In this document: one piece after another, positions 10,201-19,600 of the stretch
How positions within the stretch are numbered: position 1 is the stretch's first letter
How the letters are laid out: every line of letters begins with the position of its first letter
Source of the DNA: Bacillus zhangzhouensis
GTDB taxonomy: Bacteria > Bacillota > Bacilli > Bacillales > Bacillaceae
Assembly: GCF_000715205.1 (NCBI RefSeq)
Contig: NZ_JOTP01000006.1
Coordinates: 62,001 to 126,000 of the forward strand
Length of the DNA: 64,000 bases
Reading direction: 5' to 3'
Notes under the pieces: generated by a model
What the model was told of the DNA's origin: nothing
Database searches by the model: none
Seen by the model: only the letters and a program-made list of their open reading frames with translations
Translations under genes and position numbers: made by a program

Positions 10201-13200
10201 TTATGCATATCGACTAATAAGAGATGGTCATCTGCTGCGATTTTCACAAAACGCACACGGATTAACGGTGCAGCCTTCAAGTCAAATGGGCGAATGAATT
10301 CATCGATTTGTGCTTCTAATTCCTCTTCCTTAGCCTCTGTCATTTCAACAGCAAACTGGAATTCATCATGGACCCGCTGAACGGGTTCTCCATCTTTTAA
10401 TTCAAAGGTCGTTCGCAAGGTTTCGTGACGATCAATTAATTGCTTGAAGGTCTGCTCAAAACGATCGACGTCGATTTCACCTTTACATCTCAGTGCCATT
10501 GGCATGTTGTACGAGGTCACTTGACCAATACGCTGATGAATAAGGAACGTCCGTCTTTGAGCGGCAGATAATGGATACGTGTCTTTCTGTTCCACCGGTT
10601 CAATTTTGAAATATTGATGCTTCTCTGCCTTTTCAATGAATGCTTGGAGCTTTTCAATCGTCGGATTGTTGAACATATCTGTGAGCGTTAGCTCTACACC
10701 AAATTCTTTGTGAATTTGAGAAATGAGGCCGGTCGCATTTAATGAATGTCCGCCAAGCTCAAAGAAATGATCGTCCTTTTCCACTTTGTCGATTCCTAAA
10801 ATGTCTTTCCACATCCGCTGTAATGTTGCTTCAATATCACTCGCTGCAGCGGCTTGGCCTTGATTGTTTTCTTCTATTTCTTGTCCCTTGTTTTCCTTAG
10901 GCACCACCATTTGCACACCTGAAGACGAAGAGAGTGCTGATGTATCTACCTTTTCGATCCAGTATCTTTGTCGTTCAAACGGATAGGTTGGCAAAGATAC
11001 TTTTTGAATTGATTTGTGTTGTCTTAATTTTGTCCAGTCAACCGGCACTCCTTGAAGCCAGATGTCACCCAGTCTACTCAACAGATAGCGATCGTCTGCT
11101 GCTTCTTCTTTCGGGTGACGCATCAATGGAATCGGTTGCTGATGGTGTTCCTTAGAGGCTTGGCGAATAAAGGCACTTAACGTATTCCCTGGTCCGACTT
11201 CAATGAAAATTGGATCAAGCTCCGTTAATAATGTCTCTGCCCCGTCACGGAAACGGACCACTTGTCGCAAGTGATCAGCCCAGTATGCTGGGTCTTGTAC
11301 TGTCTCATTTTCAATCCACGTACCCGTGACGTTAGAAATATACGGGATAGATGGTGCATTCAGTCGATACTCTGCTAATTTTTCTTTGAATGATGGCAGG
11401 ATGGCATCCATCATTTTGGAATGGAAGGCATGGGAGGTGTGAAGCTTTCTACATCCATGTCCAGCAGCCTCTAGCTTCTCAGCGAGTGCATCAATGGCTG
11501 CTGTCTCACCTGACACCACACATAACTCAGGACCATTTACTGCTGCGAGTGAAAGATCGTCTGTCAAATATGGCAGCACCTTCTGTTCACTCAACGGAAC
11601 ACTCAGCATAGAGCCTTTCGGAAGCTGGCTAATGAGTTGTCCACGATAAGACACGAGATCTATCGCATCTTCTACAGATAGTAAACCAGACACAGCAGCA
11701 GCTGTGTATTCTCCGATACTGTGACCGATCATCGCCTGCGGCTTTATCCCAAAATGAATCAACAATTTAGCCAAAGCATATTCAATACTAAACAGGAGCG
11801 GCTGCGTATATTCTGTTTGGTTGATCAGCTGACGGTCATCACTTGCTTCTGTTGAAAATAAAATGGTGAATGGGTCAACTGAAACATGCTGTTTGAATTG
11901 ATCCAAGCATTGATCCAACGCTTCCTTAAAGACTGGATACTTATCATAAAGCTGACGCCCCATATCCACATACTGAGATCCTTGGCCCGGGAAAAGAAAG
12001 ACGACAGGCCGACTCGATGTTTGAGAACTGGCCGTCTTGACCACCTCTTTTGACCTTTGATTCAGCGCCTGTAACATGTCAGCTATGTCACTTCCAAGAA
12101 TCACACGCTTATGCGGGAAATGATGGCGTCCTGTTTGGAGCGTATAGGCGATATCCGCTAAACGGACATGCTGCTGATGTTGAAGTAAATAGTCGGCAAG
12201 GCGGTCCGTCATTTTCTCAAGGGCTGCTGGTGTTTTTGCAGATAATAAAAGAAGTTCACTGTCATCTGTGTTATCTGGTGCTACACGTGTATTCGGTGCT
12301 TCTTCTAAAATGACATGGGCGTTTGTTCCACCAATCCCAAATGAGCTTACACCTGCCCGGCGAGGAGTTGCCTGCTCACCCCATGGCGTCAAGTCTGTGT
12401 TCACAACGAAAGGCGAATCGGCAAATTCAATTTTTTCATTCGGCGTCTCGAAATGAATCGTCGGCGGAATCACTTGATGCTTTAAGCTTAAGACCGTTTT
12501 AATAAAACCGGCGACACCTGAAGCATCATTCAAATGACCAACATTTGATTTCACAGAACCAATGCGACAAAAGCCTTTTTTATCCGTATCAAACGCTTGC
12601 TTGAGTGCTTCAATTTCGATCGGGTCTCCGAGCGTTGTTCCAGTTCCATGTGCTTCAATGTAAGAAATGCTTTCAGGTTCGACCTCAGCCATTCGAAGTG
12701 CTGTCTTAATTGCTGATACTTGACCTTTTGTACTCGGCGCTGTATACCCTACTTTTCTATTTCCATCATTATTAATAGAGGACCCTTTAATCACAGCATA
12801 AATATGGTCGCCGTCCTCCATTGCATCCTCTAAATTTTTCAAAATGACAGCTCCTGCGCCATCGCCAAAAACGGTTCCATCAGCTTTGTTATCAAAGACG
12901 CGGCAATGTCCATCAGATGAATGGATCATGCCTTCTTGATAGAGATAGCCCGATTTTTGCGGCAGACGAATAGACACGCCGCCTGCAACAGCCATATGAC
13001 AGTCTCCGCTTAATAAAGCCTGAACAGCTAAGTGAATCGACACCATAGAGGTCGAGCAGGCGGTTTGCACCACCATACTCGGTCCCTTCAGATTTAATTT
13101 ATACGAAATCATCGTCGCCAAATAGTCACGCATATTGAGAACAGCGGCTTCCAGTGTTTTCGAGTCCTCACCCTGAGCAGCCCCTTGAAGAGCTCTCATG

Positions 13201-13604
13201 ACCCATTCTGTATTGATTCCTGCACCTGTATAGAGGCCAATTTGACCTTTATATTCAAACGGATCGTACCCAGCATCCTCAAGCGCCGTCCAAACACATT
13301 CATGAAACAGTCTGAACTGCGGGTCCATCATAGCCGCTTCCTTTGGTGTATAGTCAAAGAAATCCGCATCAAATAAATCAACGTCATCAAGCATCCCTTT
13401 TGCTTTCACAAACCGGGGGTTTTTCAATAAGGCTTCATCTGTACCTTCACGCCGTAATTCTTCCTCTGTAAAAAAGGAGATTGCTTCCTTCCCCTTTTTC
13501 AGATTCTCCCAGTATTCTTCTACGTTTTTGGCACCTGGAAAACGACCTGCAAGACCGATAACAGCAATTTCTGCGCCATGATAGTGATTCGTTGTATCAT
13601 TCAT
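7194..13604 (-). CDS. amiM: AmiM, terminal PKS: KS-AT-ACP-C(degenerate)-FkbH-ACP
   Basis: This 2136-residue synthase adds the last C2 unit. Domains are KS 12-435 (Cys183, His319, His357), AT 533-880 (GHSIGE with Ser629; HAFH 725-728, typical of malonyl-CoA), ACP 920-990 (Ser954), a condensation-like domain 1008-1440, an FkbH-like HAD/acyltransferase region 1451-1990 (DCDHT at 1647-1651) and a second ACP 2060-2130 (Ser2094). There is no KR, which fits the phenolic C8-OH of amicoumacin. The C domain reads HNIVADG where HHxxxDG is expected, so Asn1135 replaces the catalytic His. There is no thioesterase, so release is unexplained. It overlaps amiL by eight bases and amiN by eight bases. Confidence 0.9.
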   Translation of the reverse strand: MNDTTNHYHGAEIAVIGLAGRFPGAKNVEEYWENLKKGKEAISFFTEEELRREGTDEALLKNPRFVKAKGMLDDVDLFDADFFDYTPKEAAMMDPQFRLFHECVWTALEDAGYDPFEYKGQIGLYTGAGINTEWVMRALQGAAQGEDSKTLEAAVLNMRDYLATMISYKLNLKGPSMVVQTACSTSMVSIHLAVQALLSGDCHMAVAGGVSIRLPQKSGYLYQEGMIHSSDGHCRVFDNKADGTVFGDGAGAVILKNLEDAMEDGDHIYAVIKGSSINNDGNRKVGYTAPSTKGQVSAIKTALRMAEVEPESISYIEAHGTGTTLGDPIEIEALKQAFDTDKKGFCRIGSVKSNVGHLNDASGVAGFIKTVLSLKHQVIPPTIHFETPNEKIEFADSPFVVNTDLTPWGEQATPRRAGVSSFGIGGTNAHVILEEAPNTRVAPDNTDDSELLLLSAKTPAALEKMTDRLADYLLQHQQHVRLADIAYTLQTGRHHFPHKRVILGSDIADMLQALNQRSKEVVKTASSQTSSRPVVFLFPGQGSQYVDMGRQLYDKYPVFKEALDQCLDQFKQHVSVDPFTILFSTEASDDRQLINQTEYTQPLLFSIEYALAKLLIHFGIKPQAMIGHSIGEYTAAAVSGLLSVEDAIDLVSYRGQLISQLPKGSMLSVPLSEQKVLPYLTDDLSLAAVNGPELCVVSGETAAIDALAEKLEAAGHGCRKLHTSHAFHSKMMDAILPSFKEKLAEYRLNAPSIPYISNVTGTWIENETVQDPAYWADHLRQVVRFRDGAETLLTELDPIFIEVGPGNTLSAFIRQASKEHHQQPIPLMRHPKEEAADDRYLLSRLGDIWLQGVPVDWTKLRQHKSIQKVSLPTYPFERQRYWIEKVDTSALSSSSGVQMVVPKENKGQEIEENNQGQAAAASDIEATLQRMWKDILGIDKVEKDDHFFELGGHSLNATGLISQIHKEFGVELTLTDMFNNPTIEKLQAFIEKAEKHQYFKIEPVEQKDTYPLSAAQRRTFLIHQRIGQVTSYNMPMALRCKGEIDVDRFEQTFKQLIDRHETLRTTFELKDGEPVQRVHDEFQFAVEMTEAKEEELEAQIDEFIRPFDLKAAPLIRVRFVKIAADDHLLLVDMHNIVADGASMNIFIKEFTELYRGEALPELTVQYKDYAEWQDKYFRSEMFQKQQDYWKEQVGSNVPTLTMPYDFERKEQSFLGRAIKFNIEPHIVEKIEQLAERYQLTNNVILFQLYGLLLSRYADQEELIVGSLVAGRRHADIEHTIGMFTNFLPIKLDMVQEASFTEQLAQTKQVLLDAYDHQEYPFDQMVEHLNPKTRPHRNPFFDTMLIYHNEYDPNIKIEADGLIFETHEFAKGISKLDMKMDVVREVTGELKCVLQYNLALFEHETMHAFVKHFQHLVEQAVQAPDQLLKDFAVLSEEEERAAKEKRERAEKKAPLVLTVSSTFTADPIAPYIHYWTKQFDVQLDVQFAPYGQVYQELLNERSLISQKKNGANLLLVRLEDITGPAHLSLEEKKKLASEHAEELANVLKLKTKHNLYFVGILPMNATLKDTLQDVEQEWIAQLSEMSGVQLIDCRQLAQQYQVEEMFDEQGEQAAHLPFTEAFFGAIGTKVAREIVAWQVVPFKVAAIDCDHTLWRGVVSEDGVEGIDITKEHQTLQRFLKQKKQEGMLLVLSSRNNEEDVWRVFENHPDMILQKEDIVDWRINWESKPVHLKEMADSLNLSLSQFIFLDDDPAQCLRMNEELPEVMTLLLPANEKAIPLFAQHAWAFDRYNVTDEDRERTTSYKAEKARKKEQAESPSMEQFLQDLNLNMSVTEWGEQHLARVAQMSSRINQFRLNDQRFDEQQLREQMENEHVQGWIIEAADRFSHEGIVGAILAHHANETLKIDAWMLSCRALGKGIEQKCLTWLAEYSRQHQLSTIEFTYASTGRNQLFKFFMEEHQMQEIEGQQTYRIKVEEIGSLSDHIQIVNQLSSRQHSAGEIEGHTMEAASHPASEAYTWETVQTDQTLHNGYVKALKVHDEEGLRSLLKTEHTQDGGLYAQPTNEREALLLDIWCDILHVEKVGIDNDFFDLGGNSLLAVKMEVEIEKKGWYVDDLNFAEKHTIRELAKYMKRENQHA

Positions 13605-16600
13605 TCTCGATTCCGCCTCTCAATCTTTTATTCCGTTGCTGTTTAAAACGAGCTCTTCGATCACCTGATGTGACGACGGCTAGTTCTTCTTCCATCGATT
13701 CTTCCTTCGATTCATCAGAAGGCTTAATATATTTCGCAAGCTCTGCGACAGATGGGTACGTAAACAAGGTAACAACCGCTTCATTTGTTTGAAGTGCTTG
13801 ATTTAATCGGTTGGTGACCTGAACGATATCTAGCGAACTTGCGCCAAGATCAAAGAAGTTGTCGTGAATGCCCACTTGTTCCATGCCCATAAAGTCCTGC
13901 CACACTTGACAGATCGCTTTTTCAGTTTCATTTCGAGGAGCCACATACGGATTGCTCAGCTCTGGCCTTTCGTGCTTAGACACCTCATATGAATCCTCAC
14001 TCTCTGCAACCTTCGACTCTAGTGACAGCCATTGATCTATCCGTTGATCAAGATTTCCTGTGGACACGAGCATGTGACGATTCTGTCGATTAGAAAGAAC
14101 ATATTGGAACAGCTCAGCACCCTCTTCTGGTAAAATCGCAAGCTCATTAATCGATTCACCAATGGTCGATTCTAGCTCACCCCAGAAATTCCACGCATCC
14201 CAGTTCACACACATCCATGGGGTTTGACTATTTTGATTGAGTCTAGCTGCAAATGCATCCATATATAAGTTAGCCGCTGAGTAAGCAGAGAATCCTAAGC
14301 CCCCAAGCAATGCACTAATGGATGAAAAGAGGAGACAAAAATCCGCTTGCTCTTGAGCTAGCAACTGCTCTAGCACATCGAGCCCTTTCACCTTTGATTG
14401 GAATTGATCTTCTCCCTGCGCAAGTGTAGAAGGTATATCTTTGATCGCTCGGAAGGATGTACTCCCTGGTAATCCTGCCGCATGGAACACACCATGAACG
14501 CCGCCATGTTTTTTACGAATGGTCTCAAATACATGCTTCATTTGATCAAGATCTCCCGCATTCGCCTGCACCGCTTCAACTGTTGCACCTAATCGTTCGA
14601 GCTCGAGTACTTTCTCAATTCTCGTACGCTGCGCTTCATCCGCATTTTCTTGATGAGCATATGACGCCCATTCGTCTCTTGGCGGCAATGCTGTTCTTCC
14701 TGTTAAATAAAGATGCACATTTCCTTCTTTCGCCAGCATCTTTGATAGGACAAAACCGATGCCTCCTAAACCGCCCGTGATGAGATACACGCCATTTGGT
14801 CTGATCATCTTCGGAAGGCCCTCTTCTTTTTGCAGTGGCATACGTTTGTAGCTCTGCACCCAGCGTTGACGATTGCGATACGCCACAAGCTGATCCTTTC
14901 CAGGCTGCATGATTTCCTGCACAATGAGATCGACAAGTGCTTGTTCCTTCCAAGACATCACGTCTGGCACGTCTTCCACATCGATATTCCAGCATTTGAT
15001 ATGGTGGTATTCCTGTGAAATGACTTTACACGGCCCAAGCATTGCACTTTTCTCTGCACAAATCGTCTCATTCCCTGTGACTGGCTGAATCCCGCTAGTG
15101 ACAGTAAACAGACGGCATTCTCGAATATTTTTTTGTGCCGCAATGGCTTGAGATAAGAAAATTAAACTGTAATAGCCTTTTTCAATTTGCGCCTGAAAAG
15201 CGTTTTGACGACTCGCGATGTCATCTTCTTTCGAAGCTTCCCATAAATGCAGAATACGAGTGATATTGACACCTCTATTAGACAATGAATCTAGCATGTT
15301 TCGATAATGCTGGCCTTCTGCCGGGTTGATCGTAAACGATTGACCTTTCTCTTGGTAAGCTTCACCCTTTGTGACAGAAATGGCCTTGATTCCTTGTTGA
15401 TTGAAAGATTGTATAAACAGTTCATGAAAGGCATCCTGTTCCCTGAAAATGAGCCATGTTTGTTCTTCTGTTTCTTTTTCAAAAACTGGATCTAGCGGCT
15501 GCTGCTCCCAAGAAGGCAGATAGAACCATTCTCCCATCTCTTTCTTCTTCGTTTCCTTTGGAACTGATAGCTGCGGAGAAGCGGGCTTTCCTGCTTCAAT
15601 CCAATATCGTTTACGCTCGAATGGATAGGTTGGCAGAGAGACAAGCTGACGCTCCTCTTGAGTTGGACTTGGCTGCGTCTTGACCTCGTAGCCGCCTGCC
15701 CATAGCTCACCTATTCGTTTTAAGAAATACGCATGATCATCCGCTTGCTCCCTTGCATGTCTCACCATATTCAGCACATCATGATGAGGCTCTTTGTTTT
15801 CATGACGTTTCGCTAATGCCGTCAAGCTATTTCCAGGTCCTACCTCAATGAGAGCTCGTACTTCATCGGTGAATAGCTGAGACAAGCCATCATGAAAATG
15901 AACGGTTCCACGAAGGTGATTTGTCCAATAAGATGCTGTCTTTACCTCTTCACTTGTCGCCCAAGTGCCTGTCACATTGGAGATGAACGGAATTGTCGGC
16001 TCATGCAATTCCACCTGCTCTACGAATTGATGAAATGCCTCCAGCATCGGTTCCATCATGTACGAATGAAAGGCATGGGAAGTATGAAGCTGTCTTGTGA
16101 CAATCCCTTTGTCTTGCAGCTTCTTTTCAAAGGCGGTAACATGCTCTTCCTTCCCAGAGACAACACAAAGGTCTTTTGCATTGACAGCAGCAACGGAAAG
16201 CGATTCATCGATCATCGAGGCAAGCTCTGCCTCCGGTAATTGCACACTAAGCATGGCGCCTTTTTCCATGTCTTGCATCAATCTGCCTCTTGCCATAACG
16301 AGTGTTAATGCAGACTCCAGTGAGAAGACACCTGACAAGCAAGCGGCAACGTATTCACCAATACTGTGTCCAATCATCGATTCCGGCTCAATGCCGCTAT
16401 GCTGCAGTAATTTCGCTAATGCATACTCAAATATGAAGAGAAGCGGCTGTGCATTTGACGTTTTTGTGATGTCTTGGTTTGTTTCATCCTCTGAAAAAAC
16501 AATGGCCTTTAAATCAACTTGTTCTGTTTCCATTACATATTTGAAGCATCTGTCTACTTCCCATTTAAACACTGGCTCTGCTTCGTATAATCCGCGCATC

Positions 16601-19600
16601 ATGCCAGCATATTGAGCGCCTTGACCCGAGAACACAAATGTAGCTTTACGCCATTTTTTGCTTCGGAACACACTGGTTTCAAGTTGTTTTTGTTGCAGCC
16701 ATTCATCAGCAGACGAGAGCACGATGGCTTTTCGGTACGGAAATTGCTTTCTACCATAGCGCAATGTATAAGCAATATCTTCAAGCGGAACTTGAGGATG
16801 CTGTGTCACATATTGCTTTAATTGATCCGTCATTGCCGCTAAAGCAGTATCCGTTTTTGCAGATAGGACGAGCAGCTGGTTTTGCTTAGAAGCTGGTTTC
16901 TGCTTCGCCAGTATTCCTTCTTCTATGATCATATGGGCGTTCGTTCCGCCGATACCGAAAGAACTGACCCCCGCTCTTCTCGGCTCATCTGATTCCTTCC
17001 AGTAGAGCGCCTTTTGATTCACATAAAACGGTGTATCTTTGAAAGGAATATCCTCATTTGGTGACTCATAATGAATGGTCGGCGGGATCGTTTTATGTTG
17101 TATAGCCAAAATGGCTTTAAACAGACCTGCAATCCCTGCCGCACTATTTAAGTGTCCGACGTTACTTTTGACAGAACCGATTGGAATAGTCAGCGGCTCT
17201 GTTCCTTTAAACACTTGGCTAAGGGCAGATACCTCGATTGGATCTCCCATTTTTGTCCCCGTTCCATGCGCTTCTAAATAACCGATGGAAGCTGGATCTA
17301 TGCCAGATTTTTCATACGTTTCTTTTAGAACCTCTGCCTGTCCTTCCACACTCGGTGCGGTAAAACCAGCTTTTCGGTTGCCATCATTGTTCACTCCAAC
17401 CCCTTTGATAACAGCATGAATCGGGTTGCCGTCTCTGATGGCATCTTCGTAACGTTTTAACAGAACAATCCCCGCTCCATCTCCGAAAATGGTTCCGCTC
17501 GCCTCTTGGTCAAACGGACGGCAATGCCCATCTTTTGATTGAATCATCCCATCTTGATAGATATAGCCGATATTTTCTGGAGAGCTGACCGTCACACCAC
17601 CAGCAAGCGCTGCATCACATTCTTGATTCAATAATGCTTGACAGGCCATGCCAATATTGACAAGTGAGGTCGAACAAGCTGTCTGCATGGTCACACTAGG
17701 TCCGTGTAAATTCAATTTATAAGAAAGCTGTGTACTAAAGAACTCACGATCATTTAACAGCATCGCACTGAATTGCTCTGTTGCTTCCATTTGATGTGCA
17801 AAGCGCGTCAGCCATTCATGATTTGGGCTTGTTCCTGTATAAACGCCAATTTTCCCAGCCATTCTGTCAGGGTCACAGCCAGCATCCTCCAGCGCCTCCC
17901 AAGCACATTCATGCAAAAGTCTGAACTGCGGATCCATCAGCTCTGCCTCTCTAGCAGAATAGTTGAAGAAGTCTGCATCAAAGCCCTCGATATCTTGTAA
18001 ACGGCCTTTTGCTCCGATAAAATTCGGATGCTGATAAACAGACGCATCCAGCCCTGCTTTCTTGAGCTCTTCTTCTGTGAAAAAGTGAATCATTTCCTCG
18101 CCATTCACAAGACGCTGCCAAAAGTCTTCTAGCGACGACGTCCCTGGGAACCTTCCTGCCATTCCGACAATTGCAATATCTGTATATTCAGGTGATGCGA
18201 TCTTTGCTGGGAGAGAAGCAGGTGTTTGTTCACGTTCTGTCTGTTCTTCAAACAAATATTCAGAAAGGCTTGCCACTGTGGCAAAACGATACAATTGAAC
18301 GGTGTCTATTTTTTGATCCATTCGCTCAGATATTTTCGCTGCAAGCTGGGATATATCAAGAGATGTCGCACCAAATTCAAAAAATGGTGATTCATCGTCT
18401 ATTTGATCAAACCCAAAATGAGTTTGAACAATGTCATGAATGTCTTTTTGTAAAGAAGCGAGCGATGTAAATACACGCTTTTCCTCTTGTGGTTTTTGCG
18501 GTTCAATGGCTGCCACCGGTTTTGTTTGTGCAGAGAAGTCTTTTTTATGAAATGGATATCCAGGGAGCGGAATACGCTGCCTGTTCTTCTCCTCTGTTAA
18601 AGGAAAAGCTAAGTCGACCCCCATTTCCCAAAGAACACCTGCGATTTGAAGAATGTCTCCATCAAGTGGTTCGGCTGTTTTTTCTGCTCCTTTTTCAACT
18701 ACCATGCCTTGTTTCATTGAAAGATCGATGATCAAGGCTGTTGATTCCTGCTCATTCAAGAATGACTTTACAGTCTGGTTCTTATCAAGGAAACGCTTTG
18801 CAGACGATGGTTGGAAAGTGGTCAGTTCCTCACCCGTCTGTTGAATGTAAACAGGCTGATGCAGTGTTTTTTGATGCAGAGTAGAAAGCCATTGATCCAC
18901 CGTTTGAGTGTCATGAAGGTGATACACAATGGATGCCGCTTCTGTTAGCTCAAGACCGCCTGCTGCACATAAAGCTGTCCACACCCCGCTTCCTTCTCCA
19001 ATCCATACGTCTGGTTCAATTCCGAGTGCCTTCAGCTGATAGGCAAAAGCCGATGTCATGATCAGCATAGCCACTTCTGCTTGACCGCTTGGTTTTGAAT
19101 GGAATAGCTCGTCTTTTTTTATAGGTAACACGGATTGGACGAGACTCACTGACCGATCCACTTCTGTCTTGAAGGAATGATCTTTCTCATACAGCTTGAT
19201 GTACTCACGTAAGCCTGTCTCATGATAGCCAGTCAACCTCATGCTCATCCGTTTGAAAAGAGCACTTTCTCTGCCAAATGGATCTTCATTTAGAACTTGC
19301 AGTTTCTCCAGTAATTCATCGCGCGTTGAGCAGACAAACGTTTTTCGGTATTGGAAGGCTCTTCTTCCACTTTGTAAGGTGTAAGCTGCTTGACCAAGTG
19401 AGAGTTCATGATGTGAGGAAACATATTCCTTCAGGTTTTTTGTCATACTCTTCATGTCATGCTTTGATCTGGCTGACAGAACGATTAATTCTTTTGACGA
19501 GGCCGACCTGTTTGCTTTTCTCGGCTTTGCCTCTTCTAAGATGACATGGGCATTTGCACCACCTATGCCAAAGGCGCTGATCCCAGCTCTCCTTGGCAAA

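Noticed and set aside
16097-16615. A 172-codon open frame on the plus strand inside amiL
   Set aside because: It lies wholly opposite a well-supported AT/KS region of amiL, has no ribosome site or family features, and is explained by the codon use of the real gene.
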